Below, in pieces: positions 34,105 through 42,079 of a DNA stretch of 64,000 nt. The notes beneath the pieces were generated by a model. It did no database searches, was not told where the DNA came from, and saw only the letters and a list, made by a program, of their open reading frames with translations. Position 1 is the first letter of the stretch. Each line of letters opens with the position of its first letter. Source of the stretch: Phycisphaerales bacterium (GTDB taxonomy: Bacteria; Planctomycetota; Phycisphaerae; Phycisphaerales; UBA1924); contig JADYXW010000047.1 in assembly GCA_020853975.1 (NCBI GenBank), positions 1 to 64,000 of the forward strand, read 5' to 3'. The position numbers and the translations under genes were made by a program.

Positions 34105-35853
34105 ATGCCGACCATCACGATCAACGGGCAGAAGTTCGAGTACACCCCCGGCCAGACGATCCTGCAGATCGCCAACGCGCGCGGGGTGGAGATCCCGCAG
34201 TACTGCTACCACGAGGGTCTGTCCGTGGTGGCGAGCTGCCGCATCTGCCTGGTGGAGTGCCAGGTCCCCAACCCCAAGACGGGCCAGATCGAACCGTTCA
34301 TGGGTGGAAAACTGGTGCCGAGCTGCCAGCAGACCGCGATGGACGGCATGGTGGTCTTTTCCGACTCGCCCAAGGCGGTCGCGAACCAGAAGGCGGTGAT
34401 GGAGTTCCTGCTGATCAACCACCCGCTGGACTGCCCGGTGTGCGACCAGTCCGGGGAGTGTTTCCTGCAGGACTATTCGTACATGTATGGCCGGGGGGTC
34501 TCGCGCTTCGAGGAGCAGAAGGTCAAGCAGCCCAAGAAGGACGTGGGCCCGCGCGTGCTTCTGTACAGCGATCGCTGCATCATGTGCACGCGATGCGTCC
34601 GCTTCACGCGGGAGGTCACCGGAACCAGCGAGCTGATGGTCCAGGGCAGGGGGAACAGGGAAGAGATCGACGTTTTCCCGGGCGTCCCACTTGCGAACGA
34701 GCTCTCCGCGAACGTGATAGACCTCTGCCCGGTGGGCGCACTGCTCGACAAGGACTTCCTTTTCGCCCAGCGCGTGTGGTTCCTGCGGGAGGCGCCGAGC
34801 GTTGACGGGCTGACCGCCAGCGGCGACAACCTGTGGGTGCATCACAACCAGGGCAAGGTCTTCCGCGTGAAGCCGCGCGAGAACGCGAAGATCAACAAGT
34901 GGTGGATCACGGACGAGGTGCGCTACGGCTGGAAGTTCGTGCACAGCGAGCGGCGGCTGCGCGGTCCGACTCGCAAGCAGCACGGCGTGCTCATGGCATG
35001 CGAGTACAGCCGCGCATACGCGGACGTCATCCGGGGGGTCTCCCGCGCGGTGCAGGGTGGCAAGCGGCTCGCGCTGATGGTGAGCCCGATGCTGAGCTGC
35101 GAGGACGCGTACCTGCTCGCGAAGGCGGCGCGGCGTATGGACCCGCAGGCGGTGCTCGCTGTGGGCCCGGTGCCGGTGGTCGGGCAGGACAAGGTGTACC
35201 CGATCGGGGCGGGCGAGAACGACCCTCGGGCGTTCCGGATCTGTGCCGAGAAGGCCCCCAATGCTCGGGGCGTGAAGCGGGTGCTGAGCAGCATGGGTGG
35301 CCGGGTCGAGGACTACGCCGGCCTGCTGGCGGTTCTGGGTAAGGGCACCGGCGCGAGCGGAGTGGGCGCGGTCATCGTGACTGGCAACTATCCCGGCGAC
35401 TGGGCCGAAAAGGACCTCGTGACGTGCCTGGGCGGCAAGTTTGTCACGCTCATCGACACGCTCGCGAGTGAGCTCTCCGATCGGGCGGACGTGGTGCTTC
35501 CCGGCGCCACATGGCTGGAGAAGGCCGGCACTTTCGAGAACACCCGCAACATGCTGCAGGGCTTCGCGCGGGCCATCCCGCCCGCGGAGGGGGCCAAGTC
35601 CGAGGCGCAGCACGCGCTCGACCTGGCCTGGGTGATGGATGGCGGGGCTTCTCCTTCGGAGAGGTCGATGTCCCTGATGCTCGAGACCACGCGGGGACAG
35701 GTGGCGGCGGGGCTGCACGTTGCGGTCCCCTTCGCGCCGGAGTTCGACGTCGCCGCGACCCGCGCGCAGATGGGCGGGGTCTTCGGGTCCGATGTAGCCC
35801 TGCCTCCTGAGGAGCGGGCCGTTTCGACCGACATGCCGATGGTCGAGGTCTGA
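34105..35853 (+). CDS. nuoG: NADH-quinone oxidoreductase subunit G-like iron-sulfur protein
   Basis: A 582-residue protein. The N-terminal [2Fe-2S] domain has CYHEGLSVVASCRICLVEC and a later Cys of VPSCQQTA. HPLDCPVCDQSGEC carries the His/Cys N5-type set, and CIMCTRCVRFTREV with CPVGALLDKDF gives a further [4Fe-4S] cluster. The molybdopterin-like C-terminal domain follows (about 240-560) without a molybdenum-enzyme Cys. This is the electron-relay subunit of complex I in the membrane arm base. Other nuo genes are absent here; the gene stands alone before two small membrane proteins. Confidence 0.85.
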   Translation: MPTITINGQKFEYTPGQTILQIANARGVEIPQYCYHEGLSVVASCRICLVECQVPNPKTGQIEPFMGGKLVPSCQQTAMDGMVVFSDSPKAVANQKAVMEFLLINHPLDCPVCDQSGECFLQDYSYMYGRGVSRFEEQKVKQPKKDVGPRVLLYSDRCIMCTRCVRFTREVTGTSELMVQGRGNREEIDVFPGVPLANELSANVIDLCPVGALLDKDFLFAQRVWFLREAPSVDGLTASGDNLWVHHNQGKVFRVKPRENAKINKWWITDEVRYGWKFVHSERRLRGPTRKQHGVLMACEYSRAYADVIRGVSRAVQGGKRLALMVSPMLSCEDAYLLAKAARRMDPQAVLAVGPVPVVGQDKVYPIGAGENDPRAFRICAEKAPNARGVKRVLSSMGGRVEDYAGLLAVLGKGTGASGVGAVIVTGNYPGDWAEKDLVTCLGGKFVTLIDTLASELSDRADVVLPGATWLEKAGTFENTRNMLQGFARAIPPAEGAKSEAQHALDLAWVMDGGASPSERSMSLMLETTRGQVAAGLHVAVPFAPEFDVAATRAQMGGVFGSDVALPPEERAVSTDMPMVEV

Positions 35854-35872
35854 CGTCCGGCCCGCGTGCGAA

Positions 35873-35878
35873 TACGAT
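35873..35878 (+). promoter_or_regulatory. Candidate -10 element before the small membrane protein genes
   Basis: TACGAT lies 20 bases before the ATG at 35899, with AAGGAGG between (35885-35891). Same layout as the GH35-like gene. Confidence 0.45.
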
Positions 35879-35898
35879 GGGGGCAAGGAGGCGGCCCG

Positions 35899-36102
35899 AT
35901 GCTCAGCGCCACCACGCTCATGTGGCTGCTCATGGGAGCGACCGTGTTCGTCGGCATTCCCTTCACCCTCTGGTGGTGGAAGCAGGCCGACAAGTGGGCG
36001 GACGCGGAGCACAAGCGCTTCAAGTCCCCGGAGGACACGCGGGAGCGGATCGTCGTGCGAGGCCCGGGGACCGATCAGCAGAGAAAGGACGGCATGCCGT
36101 GA
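35899..36102 (+). CDS. Small single-helix membrane protein, function unknown
   Basis: A 67-residue protein with one hydrophobic helix (about 3-22, LMWLLMGATVFVGIPFTLWWW) followed by a charged cytoplasmic-like tail rich in Lys, Asp and Arg. The ATG at 35899 is chosen over one 11 codons earlier because of AAGGAGG 7 bases upstream. It lies 45 bases after the NuoG-like gene and overlaps the next tiny gene by 4 bases. It may be a membrane accessory of the NuoG-like protein, but that is a guess from position. Confidence 0.55.
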   Translation: MLSATTLMWLLMGATVFVGIPFTLWWWKQADKWADAEHKRFKSPEDTRERIVVRGPGTDQQRKDGMP

Positions 36103-36194
36103 GCTGGATGCTGCTCATGATCGTCGGCGTCGTGGTGGTGGTCGGTCTTGTGGTGATCCTCGCCAACCAGCCCCGCAAGAAGAGCCGGCACTGA
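36099..36194 (+). CDS. 31-residue single-helix membrane protein
   Basis: A very small frame opening with GTG inside the stop of the previous gene (GTGA overlap) and closing with TGA. It encodes a hydrophobic helix (MLLMIVGVVVVVGLVVILA) followed by a basic tail (NQPRKKSRH), a typical layout of small inner-membrane proteins. The TTG of truA follows 2 bases after its stop. Coupled overlap on both sides supports expression, but it is too short for certainty. Confidence 0.5.
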   Translation: MSWMLLMIVGVVVVVGLVVILANQPRKKSRH

Positions 36195-36196
36195 CC

Positions 36197-37123
36197 TTGC
36201 CCCGGTACGCCCTCACCATCGCGTACGACGGGACGGACTTCTGCGGCTGGCAGAAGCAGGAGCCGCTGCTGCCCATAGCCGGCGACGATCGGCCCGGGGA
36301 CCAGGCGCCCTCGAGGCCCCGAGAGAGCAAACTTGCCGCCGCGGAGCCCCTGGAGGTTCGTGAGGGAGAGGACCGGGCGCGGGTGGCGCTGCGGACCGTG
36401 CAGCACGTGGTGGAGCAGGCGGTGATCGGAGTGGTGCGGGAGCCGGTGGTCCTGATGGGCGCCAGCCGCACGGACGCGGGCGTGCACGCGCGGGGGCAGG
36501 TGGGCGCGTTCACGTGCGGCGGGGAGGGCGAGGCGACGGGCTGGCCCAGAAGTCGCGGATCGGATCGGCTGCTGCGCGCGATCAACGGCAGGCTGCCCGA
36601 GGACGTGCTGGTCACCGCGTGCTCGGAGGCGGCTTCCGACTTTGACCCCATCCGCGGGGCGACGAGCAAGGCGTACTCGTACACCCTGCATGTTTCGCCC
36701 CCGCCGCCCAGGGGCGAGGGTCTGCGTCCCTTGTGGGACCGCCGCTACGTGCACCACGTGTGGGAGCCGCTGGACGCGGGCGCGATGGGGGCGGCGGCGC
36801 GGGCCGTGGTGGGGGAGCATGACTTCGCGGCGTTTGCGGCGGCGGGGCACGGGCGACTCTCGACGGTCCGCACGGTCTTTTCCTGCGGCGTGACGAGGCT
36901 CGAGGACGCGGCGGGCGCGCAGCGGCTCCGCATCGACATCACCGGCAACGGCTTTCTGTGGAACATGGTCCGCATCATCGCGGGGACGCTGGTGGACGTG
37001 GGGCGCGGACGGATCGAGCCCGACGCCATCGCCGGGATCCTCGCCTCCGGGGATCGGCGCCTCGCGGGGCCGACGCTCCCGCCCACGGGGCTTTGCCTGG
37101 AGTGGATCAGGTACGGCGAGTGA
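36197..37123 (+). CDS. truA: tRNA pseudouridine synthase A
   Basis: A 308-residue enzyme that makes pseudouridine at positions 38-40 of the tRNA anticodon stem. IAYDGTDFCGWQKQ opens the fold, SRTDAGVHARGQVG carries the catalytic Asp, and NGFLWNMVRIIAGTLVDVGRG and TLPPTGLCLEWI are C-terminal signatures. An insertion of about 45 Pro/Arg/Glu-rich residues lies between GWQKQ and the helix LRTVQHVVEQA. The only in-frame start is TTG at 36197, two bases after the previous stop, which suggests coupled translation. Confidence 0.92.
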   Translation: MPRYALTIAYDGTDFCGWQKQEPLLPIAGDDRPGDQAPSRPRESKLAAAEPLEVREGEDRARVALRTVQHVVEQAVIGVVREPVVLMGASRTDAGVHARGQVGAFTCGGEGEATGWPRSRGSDRLLRAINGRLPEDVLVTACSEAASDFDPIRGATSKAYSYTLHVSPPPPRGEGLRPLWDRRYVHHVWEPLDAGAMGAAARAVVGEHDFAAFAAAGHGRLSTVRTVFSCGVTRLEDAAGAQRLRIDITGNGFLWNMVRIIAGTLVDVGRGRIEPDAIAGILASGDRRLAGPTLPPTGLCLEWIRYGE

Positions 37124-37150
37124 AGGTGGTGCAAGCGCAGGGGGGAGCGG

Positions 37151-37639
37151 ATGCCGGGCTGGAGAACATCCCGGGGGATCACGGGCGTTGTGGTCGCGGG
37201 CGTGCTGGCGCTCGCGGTGCACGGGGTATACATGGCCTCGTTCGTGTTCGAGGTTCACGGTATCAAGGGGACGCGGACCAGCGGTGCGCAGCTCGCTGTT
37301 GCGAGGGGGGTCGTCATGTGGGGGTGGTGGGGGACGAAGCCATGGACGCCCCTGGCCCGGGGCTGGACGTGGAAGGTCTCGGTGCTGACCACTCCCGGCA
37401 GCCCGTACTGGCTCAACACATGGGTTCCGACCACGCCCGGGGCCGGCGTGTTCCCTCTGTGGGCACCGGAACTCGGGGCGTGCACGCTGCTCGCGGTCGC
37501 CCTCCGAAGATGGACGACCGGTCCCGGGGCCGGCTGCCCGCGGTGCGGGTATGACTGCTCGGGCGTGCGGAGCGACCGGTGCTCGGAGTGCGGTACGCTT
37601 CGTTCGTCTTGCGCATCCTCCACGTCTCAACCCGATTGA
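37151..37639 (+). CDS. Membrane protein with C-terminal zinc ribbon
   Basis: A 162-residue protein with a hydrophobic helix near the N-terminus (about 10-32), a second weaker one near 105-122, and a C-terminal zinc ribbon CPRCGYDCSG...CSECG (about 129-148). This CPRCGYD ribbon is a frequent mark of planctomycete membrane proteins; an N-terminal version is at 13956-14354. Its 3' end overlaps the glycosyltransferase start by about 30 bases. Function is unknown. Confidence 0.6.
   Translation: MPGWRTSRGITGVVVAGVLALAVHGVYMASFVFEVHGIKGTRTSGAQLAVARGVVMWGWWGTKPWTPLARGWTWKVSVLTTPGSPYWLNTWVPTTPGAGVFPLWAPELGACTLLAVALRRWTTGPGAGCPRCGYDCSGVRSDRCSECGTLRSSCASSTSQPD
37594..37599 (+). promoter_or_regulatory. 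Candidate -10 element, glycosyltransferase
   Basis: TACGCT lies inside the preceding gene and ends 9 bases before the TTG at 37609. Its position supports that start over the upstream GTG. Confidence 0.4.
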
Positions 37640-38874
37640 TCCTGGGAGGCAGCCAGGAAAACACCGTCCTGTCGTGCGAGGGGCAGGCGCGGCTGGGGCA
37701 CGAGGTGCATCTCGCGTTCGGGCCGATCTATGGCCCGGAGGGCTCGCTGCTGGAACGGGTGCGCGCGTTCCGCACGGCCGACGGACGTGGGATCACCACG
37801 CACGTGGTGCCTCACCTCTGCCGCGAGGTGAGCCCGTTGAAGGACCGGAAGGCGGCGCGGGAGCTCCGGGCGCTGTGCGAGACGCTGAGGCCGGACGTGG
37901 TACACACGCACAGCAGCAAGGCGGGCGTGCTGGCTCGGGCGGCGGCGTGGAACGCCACGCACGCCGCGGGCGCGTGGCCCTGCCGCGTGGTGCACACGAT
38001 CCATGGCCCGCCCTTCATGCCCGTGGAGGGCACGGGGCTGAGACGGCTGCGGATCAGGGCCATGAACGCGGTCTACACCCTCGCGGAGCGCTACGCGGCG
38101 AGGCGGTGCCACAGCATCGTGAGCGTGGCGGACGCGATGACGCGCGAGTTCCTCGCGAGGAGGATCGGGAGGCCCGGGCAGTACGTGACCGTGCGATCCG
38201 GCATGGAGGTAGAGCCCTATCTCACGGCGGCCCCGGGGCGGACGCGGGCGGAGGTTCGCGCGGGGCTGGGGCTCTCGGAGAGCGACTTTGTCGTGGGCAC
38301 CGTGGCCCGCCTCGCAGAGCACAAAGGGCACGACGACCTTCTCGACGCGCTGGCCGGAACCCTGCGCGAACAGCGACGCTGGAAGCTGCTGTGGGTAGGA
38401 GATGGCTGGTGGCGGGAGAGGCTGACGGCGAAAGCCCGCGCGGCGGGTCTCGCGATCGGTGAGCTCGACAGGGGTGGCCAATCCCCGAGCGGAGCACAGG
38501 TGCTGCTCACAGGATTGGTGCCGCCCGGTGAGATCCCCGGCCTGATCCGCTCGATGGACGTGCTGGCGCACCCGTCGTATAGAGAGGGCCTGCCCCGCAC
38601 GGTGCCCCAGGCCCTGCTCGCGGGCGTATGTCCGGTCGCGTACGACGTGGACGGCACGGGCGAGGTCTGCCGCGACATGCAGACGGGGCGGCTGGTGCCG
38701 CCGGGCGACGTCGCGGGCCTGCGGGGGGCGATCGCCTGGTGCGCGGACAACCCGCAGGCGAGGCGGGACCTGGCGGCGAGGGGCCGCGATGAATGTCGCG
38801 ACGCCTTCAGCGTGGAGGCGATGGTGGCGGGGCTGGAGCGCGTTTACGAAGGCCGCGGTACGATCGGGGCATGA
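37609..38874 (+). CDS. Group 1 (GT4-type) glycosyltransferase
   Basis: About 421 residues. The N-terminal MRILHVSTRLILGGSQENTV is a typical GT4 donor/acceptor start and requires the TTG at 37609; a GTG ten codons upstream is the alternative. PDVVHTHSSKAGVLARAA, VHTIHGPPF, PGQYVTVRSGMEVEPY, VGTVARLAEHKGHDDLLDAL, VLAHPSYREGLPRTVPQALLAG are GT-B family motifs, with the EGLPRT Glu at the donor site. It transfers a sugar from a nucleotide sugar to an unknown acceptor. It overlaps the next gene (ATGA). Confidence 0.85.
   Translation: MRILHVSTRLILGGSQENTVLSCEGQARLGHEVHLAFGPIYGPEGSLLERVRAFRTADGRGITTHVVPHLCREVSPLKDRKAARELRALCETLRPDVVHTHSSKAGVLARAAAWNATHAAGAWPCRVVHTIHGPPFMPVEGTGLRRLRIRAMNAVYTLAERYAARRCHSIVSVADAMTREFLARRIGRPGQYVTVRSGMEVEPYLTAAPGRTRAEVRAGLGLSESDFVVGTVARLAEHKGHDDLLDALAGTLREQRRWKLLWVGDGWWRERLTAKARAAGLAIGELDRGGQSPSGAQVLLTGLVPPGEIPGLIRSMDVLAHPSYREGLPRTVPQALLAGVCPVAYDVDGTGEVCRDMQTGRLVPPGDVAGLRGAIAWCADNPQARRDLAARGRDECRDAFSVEAMVAGLERVYEGRGTIGA
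38859..38864 (+). promoter_or_regulatory. Candidate -10 element, cupin gene
   Basis: TACGAT ends exactly 6 bases before the ATG at 38871, inside the end of the glycosyltransferase gene; a leaderless internal promoter is possible besides readthrough. Confidence 0.45.
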
Positions 38875-39365
38875 CAAGCCGCTCCGCGGCGTACGCGCCA
38901 AAGTTTGTTCCTCCCGGAGAAGGACGTGCGCTCCACGGCCCCGGCGGCGATGTGCTGGTGCACAAGATCACCTCGAAGGACTCCGGGGGCTCGACGCTCC
39001 TGTCGGACTACTTCCTGCCAGCGGGGGGCGGCACACCCCTGCACGTCCACACCCACGAGGACGAGACTTTCTTTGTCATCGAGGGAGAGGTGACGTTCTT
39101 CGTGGATGGCAAGCGGCTGGTCGCCGGGGCGGGTGCGACGGTCTTTGGGCCGCGGGGTGTCCCTCACTGCTTCAAGAACTGCTCTGAAAAGGCCGCGCGG
39201 ATGGTGCTGCTGGTCACCCCTGGGGAGAACTTCGAGCGGTTCTACGAGGTTGTGGGTTGTGAAGGTGCCTCGGGCGGCCCGCCCAGTGAGCAGGAGGTCA
39301 TCGGGCGCATCATCGCGAACGCCCCGGTGCACGGGATCAGCATCCTGGGCCCCGCTCCGCTCTGA
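38871..39365 (+). CDS. Cupin-domain protein
   Basis: A 164-residue single cupin. Motif 1 is PLHVHTHEDETFFVIEGEVTFF (two His, one Glu) and motif 2 is GPRGVPHCFKN, so a metal site with three His and one Glu is complete. A C-terminal helical part follows (NFERFYEVV, EQEVIGRIIAN). Members bind a metal and act as sugar-modifying enzymes or small-molecule binders; no substrate is evident. Start overlaps the glycosyltransferase stop by 4 bases. Confidence 0.8.
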   Translation: MTSRSAAYAPKFVPPGEGRALHGPGGDVLVHKITSKDSGGSTLLSDYFLPAGGGTPLHVHTHEDETFFVIEGEVTFFVDGKRLVAGAGATVFGPRGVPHCFKNCSEKAARMVLLVTPGENFERFYEVVGCEGASGGPPSEQEVIGRIIANAPVHGISILGPAPL

Positions 39366-39441
39366 GTTCTGCCCGCCCTGAGTTTCTGTTAGGCTCTGGT
39401 TGGCCGGGGCGCGGAGCCCTGGTCTCCTCGGGAGCACACAC

Positions 39442-40074
39442 ATGAGCCAGGTCCCGCCCCCCGCCCCGCCCCCTTCGCCTTTCCCCGCTGGTCAGCCCGT
39501 GGGCACGCCGCCCGCGGGCGGCCCTCAACCCCAGAGTTCCGCGACCAAGACCATCGCCATCGTGCTCTCGATCCTCGTGGTGCTCATGGCGCTGGTGTGT
39601 GCCGGGGTGTTCCTGGTCCTGATGCCCGCGCTGGGGAAGGCTCGTGAGGCGGCGCAGGCGGCGGTGGCGATGGCCAACGCGAGGCAGCTCATGGTCGCGG
39701 TGCACTCGTACGCGACCGAGTTCAAGGACAGGGCACCCGCGAGCGCGGACTGGGAGGCGACGCTGGATGCCTACCTGGGTGGCGGGGTCGCGGCCCCGGG
39801 GGGCATGCTCGACAGCCGGCGCATCGACGGGCCCGGGCCGGACTTTGTGTACGCCGCCCCGCCAGGAAGGCAGGGCAAGCAGCTCATTCTGAGCGACATC
39901 AGGTTTCCGTCCAAGACGATCTTCTTCCACGAGGACCTCACCAGACTCCCCCCGTCGGTGAAGACCGTGGTGGTCGCGTATGCGGACTCGAGCGTGAAGC
40001 TCGTGCCCCGGGCGGAGCTCGAGCGGGCGCTCGCCGCCCAGGCCCGGGACTATCCGCCCGATCGCGGGCCCTGA
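39442..40074 (+). CDS. Pseudopilin-like membrane protein, function unknown
   Basis: A 210-residue protein. A Pro-rich N-terminus (about 1-35) is followed by one transmembrane helix (TIAIVLSILVVLMALVCAGVFLVLMPALG) whose exit, MPALGKAREAAQAAVAMANARQLMVAVHSYA, resembles the pseudopilin/DUF1559-type proteins that are very numerous in planctomycetes. The C-terminal part includes DIRFPSKTIFFHED and KTVVVAYADSSVKLV, like the H-X9-DG region of those proteins. It lacks the usual prepilin cleavage site. It ends next to the stop of the convergent uvrC. Confidence 0.6.
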   Translation: MSQVPPPAPPPSPFPAGQPVGTPPAGGPQPQSSATKTIAIVLSILVVLMALVCAGVFLVLMPALGKAREAAQAAVAMANARQLMVAVHSYATEFKDRAPASADWEATLDAYLGGGVAAPGGMLDSRRIDGPGPDFVYAAPPGRQGKQLILSDIRFPSKTIFFHEDLTRLPPSVKTVVVAYADSSVKLVPRAELERALAAQARDYPPDRGP

Positions 40075-41514
40075 TCAGTCTTCTTCGAGCGTCTTCTTGC
40101 GACGGAGCACGTGGTGATAGTGCTGCGCGAATCGATGGGCCTCGTCGCGGATGGCCTGCACGAGCCTGAGGCCCGCGTTTGAGCGCGGCAGGCGGATGGG
40201 CGCGCTCTTCCGCTGGATGTAGATGAGCTCTTCCTTCTTGGCGAGGCTGATGACCATGGGGGGTTTGGTCGTGAGGAGGTCGAAGACCTCCAGTGCGGCG
40301 TGGAGCTGGCCCAGGCCGCCGTCGATCACGATGACGTCCGGGTACATCTCCTGCCCGTCGCCGGCCTCGCGATAGCGACGGCTGACGACCTCGCGGATGC
40401 TGGCGTAGTCGTCGTTGCCGCCCTCGACGGACTTGACCTTGAATCGGCGGTACTCGCTCTTGCAGGGGCGGCCGTCGACGAAGGAGACCTTGCTGCCCAC
40501 GGTCTCGCCACCCTTGAGGTGGGCGATGTCGATGCACTCGATGCAGCGGACGGGTTCGGGCAGGCCGAGGGTCTTCTGCAGGCTGCGGAGCGACGAGGCC
40601 GGGTCGATGTGGACCTGCTCGGTCTCGGGCTGCCACTGCTGCGAGCGCGAGCCCCGCTCGTCGAGGCGCTCGATGGCGCGGATCTGGTCGCGGATGGCGG
40701 CGGCCAGCTCGAAGCGTTGCTCTCCGGACGCTCGCTCCATCTCCTCGCGCAGCTCGCGGAGCATGACGCTGCGCTTGCTCTCCAGAAACCGGGTGAAGCG
40801 GGTGATGTCCTCGCGGTAGGCGTCACGGCTGATCTTGTCGGCGCAGGGCGCGGTGCACTGGTTGATGGCGTAGAGCAGGCACGGGCGGAAGCGCGCGTTC
40901 CTGGGGTCGTTGTTCAGGATGTCGAGCGAGCAGGTGCGGAACCGGAAGACCCGCTGCAGGATCGCCACGGCCTCGCGCAGCGCTCCGGCGTTGGTGAAGG
41001 GGCCGTAGACCTTCGCCCCGCGGAACTCCTCCGTCGCGGGGGCCCGCGTGACGACCACGCGCGGGAAGTCCTCGCGGGTGGTGACCGCCAAGTAGGGGAA
41101 GGTCTTGTCGTCGGTCAGCCTTACGTTGAACCGGGGCTTGATGTCCTTGATCAGCCGGTTCTCGGCGAGCAGGGCCTCCCACTCGCCCTCGCACTCCATG
41201 GTCTCAAAGTCGTGCACGAGGTCGAGCATCGCCTGCTTCTGGAAGCCCAGGTCGGCTGATGGGACGAAGTAGGACGAGACGCGGTCGGGCAGCGCGAGCG
41301 CCTTGCCCACGTAGAGCACCACGCCCTTGTGGTCCTTCATGAGGTAGACGCCCGGGGCGCGTGGGAGCGACCGGGCCCGGCGGAGCAGACGCTGCAGCCG
41401 GTCCTCGCGAGACTCGGTGCCCCACACCGGCAATGGCCCGCGCGGCGCGGCGGCGTTGCCCGGGTGGTCGTCGGGGCCGGGAGTGTGGGGCGTGTGCTCT
41501 TCCGGCGTGTGCAT
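40075..41514 (-). CDS. uvrC: UvrC-like nucleotide-excision nuclease lacking the HhH domain
   Basis: A 479-residue protein. The GIY-YIG nuclease domain starts at LPRAPGVYLMKDHKGVVLYVGKA (about 50-72); RTCSLDILNNDPRNARFRPCLLYAINQCTAPC is the conserved Cys-rich UvrC segment; a UVR motif (LREEMERASGEQRFELAAAIRD) follows. The RNase H-like endonuclease has CIDIAHLKG, VIDGGLGQL and RDEAHRFA, the three catalytic positions. Standard UvrC is about 610 residues with a C-terminal helix-hairpin-helix pair; here the protein stops just after the endonuclease domain. A ~30-residue disordered N-terminus precedes the fold. Confidence 0.9.
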   Translation of the reverse strand: MHTPEEHTPHTPGPDDHPGNAAAPRGPLPVWGTESREDRLQRLLRRARSLPRAPGVYLMKDHKGVVLYVGKALALPDRVSSYFVPSADLGFQKQAMLDLVHDFETMECEGEWEALLAENRLIKDIKPRFNVRLTDDKTFPYLAVTTREDFPRVVVTRAPATEEFRGAKVYGPFTNAGALREAVAILQRVFRFRTCSLDILNNDPRNARFRPCLLYAINQCTAPCADKISRDAYREDITRFTRFLESKRSVMLRELREEMERASGEQRFELAAAIRDQIRAIERLDERGSRSQQWQPETEQVHIDPASSLRSLQKTLGLPEPVRCIECIDIAHLKGGETVGSKVSFVDGRPCKSEYRRFKVKSVEGGNDDYASIREVVSRRYREAGDGQEMYPDVIVIDGGLGQLHAALEVFDLLTTKPPMVISLAKKEELIYIQRKSAPIRLPRSNAGLRLVQAIRDEAHRFAQHYHHVLRRKKTLEED

Positions 41515-41524
41515 GCGCGCGGGA

Positions 41525-41530
41525 AGGGTA
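41525..41530 (-). promoter_or_regulatory. Candidate -10 element, uvrC
   Basis: TACCCT on the minus strand ends 10 bases before the ATG at 41514. Confidence 0.4.
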
Positions 41531-41557
41531 TCGCCCGCTGGGACACTATCAGGCCTT

Positions 41558-42079
41558 TCAGGCCTTGGGCGGCTCCGCCTTGGACTTGCCGCCCTGGCCC
41601 GCGTCGGACTTGGCGAGTTTTCCGAGCGCCGGGGGCAGTTCGATCCCCGCCTGGGAGGCGAGTTCGTGCGGCCTGGGGAGCGAGCCGATCATGCCGGACA
41701 GGAAGTCCGCCGTCGCGTGGCGGCCCGAACCGCCCGTGCCCCGGTCCCACACCGTGATCTTGTCGATCTTCAGGCCCTGCACCGCCTTCACCTGCTGCTC
41801 GACGGGCTTGGAGAGGCCAGCGCAACCAAAGCCCATCGCGAAGGCGATGATACTCTGGAACGAGAGCGCCTTGAACGCTCCCGTCGGGTCCGGGTGCGTT
41901 GTGCCGGGCACGTGCGGCGCGTCAACGTTGGCGTTTGACAGGCCCGTGCTGCCTACCCGCATGAGTACCAATCGGACTACGAACACGGCGGTGCCGAAGA
42001 TCGCCGGCACTCCGAACGAGACCGCATTTCCCCGCAACAGCAGATCGAGCCTGGCCGCACCCCCCGGCGCCAGGCCCAC
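41558..42079 (-). CDS. Chimeric ORF: membrane-protein N-terminus joined to a flotillin C-terminus
   Basis: A 173-residue frame whose halves look like two different proteins. Residues about 22-86 (FGVPAIFGTAVFVVRLVLMR, FKALSFQSIIAFAMGFGCAG) match the two-helix N-terminus of the DUF1449/NfeD-like membrane proteins often found just upstream of flotillin genes. Residues about 87-173 (LKIDKITVWDRG, TADFLSGMIGSLPRPHELA, AGIELPPALGKLA) match the C-terminal end of flotillin (SPFH) proteins. The middle, including the whole SPFH domain, is missing. It reads as the in-frame fusion left by a deletion inside a two-gene operon. The start (GTG 42079 or TTG 42037) is uncertain; whether it is expressed is unknown. 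Confidence 0.55.
   Translation of the reverse strand: MGLAPGGAARLDLLLRGNAVSFGVPAIFGTAVFVVRLVLMRVGSTGLSNANVDAPHVPGTTHPDPTGAFKALSFQSIIAFAMGFGCAGLSKPVEQQVKAVQGLKIDKITVWDRGTGGSGRHATADFLSGMIGSLPRPHELASQAGIELPPALGKLAKSDAGQGGKSKAEPPKA

Noticed and set aside
33958-36012. A 684-residue minus-strand frame opposite the nuoG-like gene
   Set aside because: Antisense to conserved iron-sulfur motifs and rich in His and Arg.
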